A stretch of 64,000 bases of DNA. It comes from Tanypteryx hageni (Eukaryota; Arthropoda; Insecta; Odonata; Petaluridae). A program made the translations under genes and the position numbers. Below are positions 46,904-60,349 of this stretch, in pieces (position 1 is the stretch's first letter; each line of letters starts with the position of its first letter). The notes below the pieces were generated by a model that searched no databases, had not been told where the DNA came from, and was given only the letters and a program-made list of their open reading frames with translations. The stretch spans positions 95,996,707 through 96,060,706 of the forward strand of contig CM054116.1 in NCBI GenBank assembly GCA_028673005.1, written 5' to 3'.

Positions 46904-49900
46904 AGTCCGTCGTACCGCTGATCGCTATTTCGCCGGAAGTAATTGACCTGAGTGACGTATTCGCAGTGCAGGTAGATAAATTAATAAGCGCCAATGAAAG
47001 ACAATCGAAGAGGGTGACGGTGTTGATTGTTCTCGTTCCTTCCATTCGCCAAAAGGAAGCATTTCTTCGGCCAATACGGGAAGTGGATGGCGGAGCGGAT
47101 AAATATTTGAGCGTGTCATTTTGGAATGCAGACGGTGAGTACTACGAATGCGCGTGGGTTCTTAAGCGATAGGAATCGGCGATGCGTTGGACTGGAAAGC
47201 GAGGACGTGGCGGAAGAGGTTGAGACAGGCTTTGGGTAATTTGCAAATCCGGTGCTTCTGTTCTTGGTCATGCCTCAATCTCGGTCACAGTTCTAGTGAC
47301 GTAAAAGATACAATCGATGTCACAACGAATCCGAGTGGTGATACGTGGGAAACAAACGAGTTAAACTCTGAATTCAGATTAGAGTAGGGGGATGCTGGTA
47401 TGGAAAAGCGAACTTTTTCACTAGTTTTGGGATCAATCCGTTTATTACATGAAGCCTGCTCTACCCGAAGTAACCATTCGCTAGATTCATAAGTTAGGTA
47501 GTTCCGATTGACTACGCTATTTATGAATCACCGTTGATAAACAGTGCTTCATTCAAAACGCGTGCGTGGTCTTAGTAATGCTTTTACGGCTATTGGAGCT
47601 ATTTAGTTTATCAGTTGGTTTCTGGCCTTTAATTAAGCTCGATAATTCTTATTTTGAACCATTTTCTAATTGAAAAAACATCCGTAAATGTCAATTTCTT
47701 CAACGAAACCTTGCCATTAATGACTCGTGCACCTCTTTCCTCAAACTACCTTCGTGCGTTTTTTCGAAAATGGAAAAAATTAATTGCGTGAATAATTCCT
47801 AATGCAGGCAAAGATAGCGCCAAAATTTGTGAAGAATTGATAGAACTTTTCGCATTCGTTCACACCGCTGTCAAAGACTGAAACCCCGAGTCACATCCAA
47901 GTCCGACAAATGTTTTGAGTGTTATTTTGAATCCTAATGGATTTTTTATTTTGTTATTGTAAGATTGGAAGGGTGACCGTTAATCGGCAGCTATGATCAG
48001 AGGATATTCCGCCATAAGGAAGCTTATAAATATTTCGTGACTCGTCTGAAGGTCAGTCTTCTTCCGGCTGCCAAACGCAAGGATTTCACTCCCACTTACA
48101 TAGATACATTTATCTCTGTCAACATCTGGAACTGAGAGAGCGACCAAGTCCGATAAGGGAGATATATTATCCATGAATATTTAGATCTCAAAAAAGATTC
48201 ACAAATTTCGTTATTTTGAAGGATGAAATGGGAATCATTAGTAATTATCACGACAAAAACCATGCAGATCAAATTTAATTCTCATAACTACTATGATTAA
48301 TTAAATGCCACCCGCTTTCCAAAATTATGAAAATTAGTCGATGGCAGGGATTTTAATATTGCCCAACTTTTGGGTAAATTGTTGAAGAAAACAGTAAAAA
48401 GAGTAATATGTGTATGGCTAATATGTTAAATATAATCTCGAAATATTACGAAGGATAATGTGGAGATATTATTCTGATATTTAATTTATCTCAAATCTGC
48501 ATATGAAAATCGGCAAATACTGGAAATTTACAAATTCCTTCCTCAAATAGTTTATTACACTCACATAATTATTGTATATGATATTGTAGGAAACGTGCTA
48601 TCTTTTTCACAGGATTGAAAATACTTTTCATCAAATTACTGGCATTTTGAAAACATTTGCTGGTCAACAGACGTGTAATATTCTGTTTATGCGTTTATTT
48701 CTTCGGCATTTAACAATTCCATGGAAGCATTATTTTACAAAACAATGTCGTCGTTTTATCACCCATATTTCAGCTTATATCTTTCAAGATACTTATATGG
48801 AAGAAACCAAAACAACAAACGATACTTCTAATCACTATTTTTCCAGATAATGAGTGGTCTTCCTTATGTAGGTGATACAGATGATTTCTCATAGTACTCA
48901 AATCTGATTACGATTTGGTGTCACACTATAAGAGAAATTTCTTTGAAAAAGGCCAAGGTTAACATTAGAAACATTCCTTATCTGACCTATTTTCTTTCGA
49001 ATCGGTTCACTAGATTCCAGTTTTAGGTGTAAAAAGCCTCCGTCACAGTCTGAAACATCGGAAATTTGACATTCGCACGCATCGCCGGCTATAAGAAATC
49101 GATATTCCGTTAATTTCTAGATATTCTACGAGAAAAAAATAGCCAAGTTATTTATTTTTCATATAGTACGTATAATATAGTTTCCTTGTAAAAAACGATC
49201 TCAAATGAGAAAATATCGGAATAAACAAACGTGCGCAAAGACGATGAAACGCTATTGTTATTCAGTTATTGAACATCGTATTACAACGGTGTTTTTCAAC
49301 TTTGGTATGGCGTACTTGTCCGTTTTTCACCGTAATTAGTTTTTCATTGTTTCGAAATAGTTAAGAAAAACATGCAATCTCTTTCTTTTTAATTTCACAA
49401 AATTTTCACGGTTTATAATTGGTTTCAAACTTAAGAACTTTTCTAAATAATCCTTTTTCTAAAGATATTTCATGGCTTTGCTAAAGATTTAAGGCCAGCA
49501 TGCTAACTCTGAAAAATATTTCGCAAGTGTTAGGCTCCCTTCAAAAATAAATTACGAATGTAGTTCGACCCAGCAATTCATTAAACCGACACGTGATCCT
49601 ACGCCACACATCTCTTCCTCGAAAGAATCGACTTGAGCGAAACACTGCATCGGCCCAGTTCATAAAGCACATTTAACTTCACATATCTTTCAGGAGCAAG
49701 ACGTTCTTATATTTTTGCTTTTAAACAGAAATTTTTCCTGTCGAAATGAAAAACACGGTTTTATAATCTACTATCGGGCGAGATATATGCAATCAAATTA
49801 GTTTCCTGCTCGTGACGAAACGCCGCGGGGCGTAATCCCCCGTTCTTCGCTTGGCACCCTCGGATTTCGTACACTTGCGCTACGCGCACGCAAATGACCA

Positions 49901-52140
49901 GCCGGGCACCGCGAACGAATGGTCAGCGCGGTGACCTATTTACGAAACGGATTTCTCGTGGGTTTCCCGAAAGCTCTCGTAACGCGGTAGCGTGCACAAA
50001 ACCAATTCCTTTGTTTTTTTAAGATAAATTTCTCTCGAAAATTTTTAGCGAAAAGATACAGAACAAACTGATGTTAAAGGAGGAAGGGGGGTTTACGTTC
50101 CTGCAAGTTCGGATGGTATCCTCCAGAGGAGAAATTTGATTTCTCAACGGAAACAATTGCCGGGTGGAAAGCGACGATGAGAGAACCCTTCCCGTGTAGC
50201 CCCAAAGGAAAATCCTTTCCGACTGCAAATGCTCGTAACAATTCTATCTCGATCTCGTCCGGCGGAAAATATAAGATTCCGATAATTAACAGATTACGCC
50301 AATCTACTCCTCGAGCCATTGAGACGGAAAAAGTTTCCCAATGCAAATGTTCGGCGGTACAGAATGGAGTTTCCCGTTCGATAAAATGGTGCGAATGCCC
50401 TTTCCTTGTTCTTTCAATCCAGCGGTAGACTGGATTTGCTTTTAATGAAAGTTCGGGAGAACTCATGATCAAAGTTAATAGCCTGGATTATTTAAGGTGA
50501 GAGTAAATCATCAATGAAAAACTAATTAATATTTTTTTATTTCGTAAGATTCTTAACATTTAATCTTTTTGCAACATCATGATCACAGAAAAAATATACT
50601 CTATATCTTCCACAAAAGTATTTTATTAAAAGCAAGAACGGTTTCGCTACAATCATCAGGTAACACGATGATTCCAGCAGTTTATTTATTTACTTATTAA
50701 AAAATACATTGCAATTAGGCCATCCGGCCAGGTGGCAAAGGAAACATAATATATCTATCAAAATAATGATATTTACAATCACAATTTTTTAATACACTTT
50801 CTACAATAAGTACTAAGGAAGAAAGTGGAAAAGGGAAAAAGGAAGAGGTTAAACGGTAGATAGTCAATTTTCTGCGATCATAATGAGTGAATTCCACAAA
50901 GCGGAGCCTGATTTCATCGATGTGATTTTCGCAACACGTTTTCAATTACATATTTGATTGTTGATCGTGAAAATAATATTTTTCGTACATTAGGTTTTTA
51001 GGTTTTTCAAACCATAAAATTTTCTCGAATAACCTTACTGCCCGTGACTTTAATTTATATTATCAAATTTATCGAGTAAAAATTCATATTCTGTTTTTAG
51101 CATATAGTAAACAGCCACTTTTTTTTTGTTTTTGCACTAAATCTGTTTACCACAGTTGACTGATAGATAACTGAATTCCAATGACTCTGGATTTCTTTGT
51201 ATGCAATGCTTTACGCAATAAGAGGTATGGCCGCAACTCCGCCGAGAGGACGTAGTATATTTTAAGTGTCGTAGGTCTATACGCTCCATTGTCTACGAAC
51301 ATCTACAATTCATCAGACCGCCAACGTAAATGTCTGAAGCAATTACTGCGATCTACTTTAAGCCGCCATTATACCAAAACTGTCAATGATCCGTAAGTCA
51401 CTTCAAGTCGCATTTACAGCTTATAACTCTAGGAGGAAATTCCTTAGTTCCTTCTCGATATACTTCTTCAGAAGTAATTCGATAAAATGCAAGTATTAAA
51501 GTGAAAATACGTAGTACCGAATCTTATGACGTCACAAGGAAACAAAACCTCATAACAGATATAATCTGCATCCAAAAGTTATTTTATGGAAGAAAAAATC
51601 AATTATTCCCCGAAAAACGTACAATTTTGTTGAAATGTTAATACTTACTACTCTCGAAAACAGATGACATTGAAATCTTTGCCCGGTATTACTTAAATAT
51701 ATTTATCTAAATAAAATTAGATAAATATATTTGCCTTAACGTAAGTAAAAATCATGTAGCCTGAAACTGTATAATACATAATGTTATAAATATTTATGCA
51801 AGTATCAACACGATATATTTCTTGACGGCAATGTTATTTTAACATTTTAGTCAATGAAGTTTATTCGAAAAAATGGAGCATGAAACAGATCGACATTAAA
51901 TTATAAGAAATAATGAAGCGCTACATTTTTTGTTTCAACTCTTCAATAACTGATAATTATTAACACGTCAAAGGTATTATGGTACCTATTTATCATCATA
52001 GTTCCTACTTATTACACAAGTTTATTTACATAAAATCAAACTCAACTTTGGAATTCAAACAGTAAATAATAAAACTAATAATAACTAATAGATTGAAGAA
52101 TAAATGAATGAATTCAGTTCAACACAAAGTAAAACGCTGT

Positions 52141-52143
<3 letters not shown>
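46904..52143. other. Long AT-rich intergenic stretch
   Basis: No gene or repeat boundary is supported. Frames of 60-132 codons (such as 50074-50472 minus) show no domain. 49800-49990 is a GC-richer patch with several CpG. Confidence 0.45.

Positions 52144-52199
<56 letters not shown>
52144..52199. repeat. (TA)n microsatellite
   Basis: About 28 uninterrupted TA units. Confidence 0.95.
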
Positions 52200-52206
<7 letters not shown>

Positions 52207-52582
52207 CATTAACGTAAAAGCAAAATACTAAAATGTTCCAATTCTTTCGAACGAATTATCTTTTCAGCCTATCTCCGATTCAGTTTCCATAATTTTAATC
52301 CTCGGGGTAACGCGCGAAATTTCCAAGGTTTCCTTCAGCACTGGATCAAATTTCTTCCACGATCCGTAATGCACCGAATGATTAATAAGAGCGCGCCGAG
52401 CGCTGCACCTGACTCGGTAGTCAACCGCTGCAATAAAAGATCGGGTGCGACTCAAAAAAAAATTATTTCGAGACTGGTGGCCCACTTTCGCAAGTTCGAT
52501 GCAACAACGTCTTCGCAAGTCGCCACGTTGCGGCGAGATAATTTCCATCCACCGAGAGGACTTATAAGTGCCCAGTCACGGC

Positions 52583-52785
52583 TAGGGATACGAAAAAAGT
52601 ATCGATACTTTACTCATATCGGTAATTTCCTTTCGATACCAAGTACTTTTGTACTTGATTCTTTTCTTTCGATTTTCTAGTGACATCGATACTTTCGGCC
52701 CGATACTTTTATGGTGTCGATACTTTTCACTCGATACATCATATGATTACGGTATCGATACTTTCGTTTTGATATCGTATCCCTA
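52583..52785. mobile_element. hAT-type MITE with exact 8-bp duplication
   Basis: The element begins TAGGGATACGA and ends TCGTATCCCTA, perfect 11-bp inverted termini. It is flanked by GTCACGGC on both sides (52575-52582 and 52786-52793). Inside, TATCGATACTTT and GATACTTTT motifs recur about eight times, as expected of subterminal transposase-binding repeats. It has no coding capacity. Confidence 0.92.
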
Positions 52786-52793
52786 GTCACGGC

Positions 52794-54157
52794 TCGACTA
52801 GCGGTTCAAAAAATACAGTCGCCGTGAAATGGCAGGACTGAATTTAACTGCCCACCTTTACGGGAGGCATGATTTCCTACGACGCGGAATACTAGTCCGG
52901 AAGTACGCAAATAGACACGCTCCCGATAAGAGCTTTTGTTTCTCGCAATCGGGCGGTTAGTTTTCCAAGGTCTTTCCATGGCTTCGTAGTGAGCTGCTTA
53001 AGTAAACGTACGCAGCCTTACCAGACAAAAATTCACCCGAAATGCCGATGAAAAAATTATGAATTTTTTTGCACGTTGAAACTTTGAAGATTTGGTCGAC
53101 GCACGCTGTTTTCCGGACTGGTTGAATGTTTTTTTTTCTGTCGCTAAGATGTTGTATGTTTATTAGGGGCAAAAAACCTTCCGCGTCCATTAAAAAAATT
53201 CTCTTTGCAAATCACTTCACCGGTCGTCGTGAATAATCCTGGAACAGAACAAGGCCGTTGCTCGCAAAGTGCAAAGCGACTTTTCCGCCGATAAATCTTC
53301 GACAAAGGTGGTTTGAAGAGGTATTTGAGGTAGTAGAGCAAGCGAGGCACGGAGAGAGATGGCAAGAGATAGAGAAGGCGTGACAAAAGAAAGTGGACAG
53401 AATATGGCTGGGAAAGATCTAGTTCGGTTCCGGTATTATCATTTGTAAGGTACATGTGACAAGAGAACAATTGAAGAGCGAGACTTGGCGTGTCTTTTGA
53501 AACTCCGACGCTGAAACGCAAAGTGAATGCGATATCGAACACGAATTGCCTATTTTTATCCGTCAGAATGAGTTATTTTCAGTAAATACAAAAATATAAA
53601 TTATATAAATTATATTATTTATATTATATTATTATATAAATTTATAATATTTTATTGCAATTAATGAAAATCGGGTTTTAAATCACTCGAAGATTGTCGT
53701 ATGCTAAAATATTTTCTCACTAACGTTTTTCGATTTTTGTTAGTCTGTGAACACCCAATTTAAACATTTTTGGTTACATTATGTGAGTAGATAATAAATT
53801 ACTAATAGCGCATTTAAATGCTTAAAGCAAACCGTAGCGATTTATTACAATGATAATTCTGATGTTGCGTTACCATTATTCGACTTTCCACAAGCAGTTT
53901 ATAGATGATCGTTCGAGGATGGCTTCTTACCGCTGAGTTAAAAAAAAACACTCTTGAAAGGCGTAAAATCATCAGGGTGATATATCACCTTAGCCCCCCG
54001 CTGATAAAGAATACAAGAGCGTAAGCTCTGTAAACTTTCCATCGCAATCTCATTCTGCGAACATAAATGTTAAGGTTAAAGGTTCGACTTGGTTTCCTCA
54101 ACTCGGAATCACTTCATATATATCTATGTATAAATTAAACTTTTCCACTTCTTACAA
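52794..54157. other. Unannotated DNA
   Basis: A TATA/ATTATAT low-complexity patch lies at 53590-53655. Nothing else recognised. Confidence 0.5.
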
Positions 54158-54472
54158 CAGTGATTTTCAAACGAGGCGCCGCAGAATTCTGTGGGACCAA
54201 AACGTTGGGAATCGTTGAGCAGAGCAAAGATTTTTTCTTTGTGAATAGTTGCAGGGAGAAATAGGCGGGAGACATTATTTTATTGCATAAGAATAAAACG
54301 AGCGGTGAAGAACAAATGACAAACCGCAAAATTATGGTCGTGATACACACGCACAACGAACTCTATAAGCACAGAAATGATATCTCATACTGCTATTAAA
54401 AATTGAAAATTTTGGGTTACGATTATTTTAAAATATCCTCGGTACTCGCGTGCAAATGGATGGGAACCACTG
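54158..54472. mobile_element. Possible old hAT-type MITE
   Basis: Starts CAGTGATTTTCAAACGAGG and ends GATGGGAACCACTG, a partial inverted match of hAT style. The flanking octamers do not match, so the boundaries are uncertain. Confidence 0.4.
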
Positions 54473-55155
54473 ACATATATCTCCGTTGTTGCGAATACAT
54501 ATTTATCATACCCGTAGCACAAAAACCCATCTAATGTTTTGATTGGCACACGATTTAAGATGGCACAAATGAAATACGAACTATACTTATGATTTATCCT
54601 ATTCCCTTTAAGAGCATGTCCATATACGCAAAGCCGCAGTGTTTACGAAATAAAAAAAACACAACAACAGCGAATAGAAACCGATTCTTTAACTTTCTGA
54701 ATCCGAGCACTTGCCTCTTAGCGGAGTGACCCCGATCTGCAGAATGTTCAAAGCAAAAGAAAATCGTGACACTCTTCGATTCATCTTCTGTCGCCTTTCT
54801 CGATTGCATAAGTCCCTGGCGGTCCCAGGCGTTATTCTTTTTTTTAAGAGTCAAGATTTCACCAAAGGGTCCGAGTCGACAACGAGACAGACGACCGCTC
54901 CCATTCATAAAAATCACGTAGAACTCCGCTGCGGCGTCTCCATCGACCAAGAACTCCTTACTGATACATGCGCTGGACTAATTCTCATATCTGATTATGC
55001 CCTCATCTCTAAGTAAACCTAATAACTGCTGAACGCTTTCAACGATCCTAAGTAAAAACGAGTCGTTTAATTTATTGTTGCATTGCTGCTCTTGAGGCAA
55101 ATTCCCGGTTTTCTTGCTTATCGGAATCTAGAACACAAGTATTCATGCCCTAAAC
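54473..55155. other. Unannotated DNA
   Basis: Short frames on both strands (54594-54950 minus, 54711-55016 plus) overlap each other and show no family signature. Confidence 0.45.
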
Positions 55156-55464
55156 GAGTGGCGTGCAACTTAGGGCCCGCGAGGGCATTTTATGCGGCCT
55201 CGGAAGCTTTGATGAGGATGTGGTCCGTGATATTTAATAAGTTAATTTTGGATGTTTCAATTACGATTGTCGCCATGAAAACTCACCTGGTGAAATTCTA
55301 AAGCTAAAAAATTTTTAAGACTTTGTTTTGTTTTTAAAACCCTGCGCATTCTTGGTATAAACTCACATCCGGCCCTCCGAGGCACTCACAACTTCTAATG
55401 CGGCCCGCCAAAGCAATCGCATCTACGAATGAGGTCCACCGCGTAAAAAGGTAACACGTCACTG
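55156..55464. mobile_element. hAT-type MITE
   Basis: The left end GAGTGGCGTGCAAC and right end GGTAACACGTCACTG are imperfect inverted repeats of the CAGTGGCGTGCAACC type, and the inside holds the GCGGCCCGC-rich sequence typical of this group. The flanks CCCTAAAC (55148-55155) and TCCTAAAC (55465-55472) agree at seven of eight bases. Confidence 0.75.
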
Positions 55465-55767
55465 TCCTAAACCGTATTCGAACCTCCGGCTTTGATCCAA
55501 GGAGTGTCTCCGATCTGCCTGAATTATCGATTAATTATCGATTGTTGGATCTTAAACATATATGTATTTGAGCTGCTTCCTCTACCAAGAGAATATAAAA
55601 GTTAAGGTTAAATATTTCTAAACGAAGTTCATCTCGAATTTTTTTTATTTCGATTCATAGGCGTTAGGATTATCTAGTTTCGACGGCTAATCGAGCTGCT
55701 AAATTTATGGAGACATGTCTCAGAAAGAGTTTTGTAGCACAGATAAAAATTATCGTTATATTTACTC

Positions 55768-55925
55768 CAGTGGCAGTTCAAAAACTGGGGGTCACCACCA
55801 ACTGGAGAGACGCGAGAGGTTTTCATAGTGTAGGGAAAAAGGAATGTTTTTGTTTTATTTTTTAGTTTTATTTATGGATAGGGTCGGCTGCCTTAAGAAG
55901 GAGTCGCAGATGCATAAAGCAACTG
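55768..55925. mobile_element. Short hAT-type MITE with exact 8-bp duplication
   Basis: A 158-bp element from CAGTGGCAGTTCAAAAACTG to GCATAAAGCAACTG between identical ATTTACTC octamers (55760-55767 and 55926-55933). The termini match only over a short stretch. Confidence 0.82.
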
Positions 55926-55955
55926 ATTTACTCTATTTCATGTTGGCTGGAATTT

Positions 55956-56495
55956 TTATTTTCTCCGTATGCGAAGTATAAATATTGTTATTATGAAAAA
56001 AATCAAATTCGAGATTTAAACGGAAATACATATTTTAAATTCCCCTGAACACGTTTTGACTATTTTCTCGATTATGTCTGTGGGTGTGTGCCTGTGACCG
56101 GAATTTTGTGGTCGCTATAACTCAAAAACTATTAATCAGGTCAACGCGAACTTTTATATTTAACATTTTAATGAAAGTCACAAGAGTTGATTAGTTTTTG
56201 GTAAAAATCGGTCAACCAAAAGTGGGTGTTTACTCTTGTCACTTATCCGTTATTTGAAATATTTGCTTTAATATTTGATATATGTAAAAACGTACTAGAA
56301 TAAACGTTGTAGCAAATTTAATTTTCTACAACCTTTGTTCGAAACATTTTCCCATGTAATGCATTGTTTAAGAGATATCTTAAAAACAAAAGTTTTAGCT
56401 GCCACAACCACGCCACCTACCGGCGACTATTGTTAACACTTGACGCTTAGTTACGTCTTCTTGTTAGTAATGTTCCTTTTTCTTTTGTTAATTGT
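55956..56495 (-). repeat. Dispersed 530-bp repeat, copy 2
   Basis: Reverse complement of 46180-46711, moderately diverged. A 83-codon plus-strand frame starting at 56440 (hydrophobic start) begins inside this repeat and is not considered a gene. Confidence 0.8.
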
Positions 56496-56763
56496 TGAAG
56501 CTTCGTGGCTATATCCAATATCAGAAGGCTATGATTTATTTCTGTTCTTTGTCAACTTAAAATTTTTCTCGCAGTTCCTTAAAATATTTATTATCATTTG
56601 TATAAATATTACAGGTATGGAGAAAGCCATGTGGTGGCCACATCAGATTTTTATTGTACCTGAACTTCGAACAAAATATTATACAAGGTAAATGACTCCA
56701 AAGTATATAATATCAAGAAACCAAAGTTCTAAAACATTGATATTTCATGTTAAAAAGGTTAAA

Positions 56764-56846
56764 TGAGGCGTTCAAAGCGACAGGGGCAAGCAAACTCGCC
56801 ATAGTCGCGAAAATCTGAGTTCTCCCCTGTTGCTCGGAACGCCTCA
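56764..56846. repeat. Imperfect stem-loop with 23-bp arms
   Basis: TGAGGCGTTC-AAAGCGACAGGGG (56764-56786) pairs with CCCCTGTTGCTCGGAACGCCTCA (56824-56846) with about three mismatches and a 37-nt loop. The sequence is repeat-like and followed by an A/T-rich tail. Confidence 0.85.
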
Positions 56847-56952
56847 AATCCGAAACAAAATAATATCAGGAGCCGCCGATGATATCTTAGCCAACGCGGT
56901 GTGGCACAGGCACAACATAAATAAATAAATAATAAATAAATAATAAATAAAT
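56847..56952 (+). mobile_element. Possible retroelement 3' end with (AATA)n tail
   Basis: A GC-richer stretch (GCCAACGCGGTGTGGCACAG) passes abruptly into CAACATAAATAAATAAATAA-type repeats at 56914-56952, as at the 3' end of some LINEs or SINEs. The stem-loop just upstream may be part of it. Confidence 0.4.
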
Positions 56953-57093
56953 CAATTGGTACGATTTCATACTTCTAAAACTCATTCTGTTATCACTGCA
57001 TAAAACTACACTTGAAAAAAGATTAAGCTTTGTTATAAAAACCCTTAGCAATAAGTAGGAAGTTCATCAGGAACTGTGAAAAATGGGCTATGT

Positions 57094-57410
57094 CTGTGTT
57101 TTCCAAACTGTGGTGGGACCTTCCTGGGGGAGTGGACGGTGGACAGATCGGGAGGGTGTAAAAGATTCGGTATAAATTTACTGTATGTTTAGCTATCCAA
57201 ATTGTGAGACCTACAATATGCAGCCGCCAAATTCTAGCCCTCAAATGGTTAGGGCGTATCTTTTTCGTCCATATTTTTCTTAAAGTGGTTATATTAATTG
57301 CAATTGTAGGTCCAGTAGGTCTTGTTTAAGAACTTTGATTGAGCATGATACAGAAGAGCGCAAAGACATTTTTCGTGGAGGCGCCGCTTTGTAATGTTTG
57401 GAAACCGCTT
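57094..57410. mobile_element. Possible old hAT-type MITE
   Basis: The ends CTGTGTTTTCCAAACTG and ATGTTTGGAAACCGCTT are partial inverted repeats. No target duplication is visible. Confidence 0.35.
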
Positions 57411-57571
57411 ACGACGCCAAGATTCCATAATTTGTAAGTGCCGCCATTTACGAAAATAACTTGAGACAACTTAAAAGTTAAAAAAAAGCTTATACAATGA
57501 GTACTGTGTTACTTTTATTATGATGTATTCAAAATTTAAAGAAGAAAAAATGCAAAATGCTCCAAAGAGTG

Positions 57572-57644
57572 CGACCACGGCAGGACTCGAACCTGCAATC
57601 TTCGGATCCGAAGTCCGACGCCTTATCCATTGGGCCACGCGGCC
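57572..57644 (-). tRNA. tRNA-Arg, anticodon TCG
   Basis: The 73-nt minus-strand sequence folds as a complete cloverleaf. The acceptor GGCCGCG pairs with CGTGGTC (two G-U pairs) and has discriminator G. The D arm is GCCC-AATGGATAA-GGC. The anticodon stem TCGGA/TCCGA closes loop CTTCGGA, giving anticodon TCG, which reads the arginine codon CGA. The T arm is GCAGG-TTCGAGT-CCTGC. The A and B boxes are intact and there is no intron. CCA is not encoded, as usual in eukaryotes. A short T run at 57541-57550 (AAAAAA on the plus strand) about 22 bp downstream could end Pol III transcription. Confidence 0.96.
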
Positions 57645-60349
57645 GTTTAGGCAGCTGAGCTTCTATTGAAGTAGTTGATTAGATTTGGTGCTAAAAATCC
57701 GAATTTATTTTTTTGTCACTTTGTGACTAGTAATACAAGTACTTGCGGTATTTCTTTTCTTATAATTACCATGACGTAATCGAACACGGAGAGATGCTCG
57801 CGCAAACGCCTTGCATTGGCGCAATAAGAGTTACATGAAATGGGAAAATTCGCTCGAAATATTGAACACCTATTTATCCTCGAATACAAACTGAAATTTT
57901 GCTCTGCTTCTAAAGGTGGAACGCTTAGAAGGATAGAAGGGAGATAATACGTATAATTTTTATTATATTTTTTCTCTTCTGGGTCACTAAAATAAGTATT
58001 TACAACAACATAAAGTTAATCATCTTAAGTGTTGCGCATCTTAATATCACAAATAAAACCGTCACTCAAATCCAAAATGTAATGTTTTATACGCTTAGTT
58101 AAACGTTAATTATATTAATAACAGATTATAATTCGCTTACCGGCTTAACTTACACTAACGTCTGTTTTTCTCGTTAAAATTTGATCTAGAGTTTTATAAA
58201 TACAGTAAATTCCGCTTATTATTGTCCCTGGTTATTATTATCAGCTGGCTATTGTAATTGGAAGCGGGATTCTAAGACCAAAGCTTGTTCAAGGAAGGCT
58301 GATGCTTATTTTTATCAACCGCATAATGTTGTCAATTAAATGAAACTCGATGCGGTCACGTTAAGCGATGCATTTTTTATTTGAAGGATGATACAGTTGA
58401 GCTGGGGACTATAGAAGTACGGGATAAGGCTATGGATAGAGGACATAAGTTGTTCCCAAAACGTCCCTCCCGTCAGCACGAAAAGCGATCAATTATTTTT
58501 TCATTGCCAACAGCTACTGAAGCAATAATCAAACTAAGGGCAGTGTCTCATCGTGTAACATTCAAGGTCCTCTTTGTCGGGTCGGCGGGATATGTTTTAC
58601 TACGTTAATTAAATAAAATACATTACGTAACGGCGTTGTTGAGTTTCAAAACAACACTGATTTAATGACAAATTGTAATTGTTCACTCAATATAATCTGA
58701 AAAATCCACCGAGACTAAAATATCCGCTTCAACCTGTACTTGGAGGCAAAATGTAAGGTACAACATAGGTCACTTCATCTCATTTTTTAATTTCCCGAGT
58801 TAAAAACTTCATTTTTTAAATAACGTAGTTGTTTAATTCCGTAATGAAAGTGGTCTTCTTCTATGAAAAATCTAATTATAAAATTATAAAAAGGACAGCA
58901 TGGTGGTCCCGCAGGTAACTTAAATTAGTTCATTAAAAATATCAAGCAATTTATCGTTGTAGACAGCATGGACGAAAATTTTTAAGAAACTGAATTTTTG
59001 TAATCTTATCAACCCAACAATAATACCCATGATAATATATTCAATGCATAACTGCAAATAAATCGTATAAAATAATCTAAATATATTTTCGTAATCTCTT
59101 CTTCAAGAATATTTTACGGTAATCCACTTTTTTTTTAATCGAAAAAATAATTTATCAGTCGCGCATAAATGCGCGTGCTCTGAATCTCTGTGTAAGGACC
59201 GCCAGTCATAGGTTTGTGCCTACGTCGAGATCGTGTCGCTTCAACTACAACAATCAGCGTGTGAGAAGTGTTAAATTAGGTAGCATCGCCAAGCCGAGAT
59301 CACGCTGTCTTCTATAAAAATAACCTCAGAAATGTGGTTAATAATAAATGGCATTAATAGAGTAATTAAGAATAATATTAATTAAGAAATTCCGTAAATG
59401 AATACATATATCGATATGCACCGGTGCTTGCAAAATGGTAGAACGATCGAGTTGTATGCACAAATTCAACTTCGATTATCAAAGAAATTAATTTATCAAC
59501 GTATGAAGAAGCAATAAATTTACGTATAACTGCTTTTTTCTATAACCAAGGTACCGGTACTCAGATTTGACGGACTCTTGGTGTTTATTCAACTATCAAA
59601 CTTACTAATTTTTTATTCGTATTAAACATTTTTTCAGGAAAATATTTTCCAAGAAATAGATAATTTTTTTAATAGAGGATTATTTTATTTATTAATACCG
59701 CCAGAAAAAAACTGTACCTATATAAATATTGTTAGCTCTTTCACATTCAATGCTACCTTCTCATTGCCAAAATTATTGCTTAATGATTCCGCAATCCTTT
59801 CATGCACTACATCAGAAGTGAGCAAACTGCTGCCCCCGGGTCATATCAGATTCGGGAAAGCATATATTACGCTCCACGATGCCATTATTAAAGTGAACCG
59901 TGAAACGTAACGCAGACAATTTGATATATGTATTTTGGTTAAAATTATGGCCCGACAACATTTTATGGTGAATTTTTTACGCTAAAATATTATTATTAGT
60001 AATTTTAAATTAATAGGACACTTCGAATTCTCTCAAGTAACCTCCGATGCGAACGCTAATGTGATCCGCCGAAGCATTTCCGTCTATTAATGCCATCCCG
60101 CCCAAGCACCCACAACTTCCAACGTTAAAAAAGCTCACCCACTCCTGGTACAGTGCCAACGAAAGCTTTAACAATAACAGCGGAACAAAAATTTTCGACA
60201 AAAACAAGATCCTTTTAACCGACCAAACCAATAAATAAACAGTCACGAGGATCCGATCTTAATCGTCGAGCCCATCCCAAATTTTGGGAACCGAAACCAT
60301 AAGCTTTTAACATTGCGCATTGCCGACGGCAATTGCCGCACAACGAGCG
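57645..60349. other. Intergenic DNA, possible pogo-type terminus
   Basis: At 58201-58216 TACAGTAAATTCCGCT resembles the start of pogo/Tigger elements, which insert at TA. No matching right end or transposase was found. A 75-codon frame at 58381-58608 has no recognisable domain. Confidence 0.4.

Noticed and set aside
56440..56691. Hydrophobic 83-codon frame with signal-like start
   Set aside because: Its first half is part of the dispersed 530-bp repeat, and no promoter or splice context supports it.
58381..58608. Possible transposase fragment after the pogo-like terminus
   Set aside because: The peptide shows no helix-turn-helix or DDE signature, and no second terminus was found.
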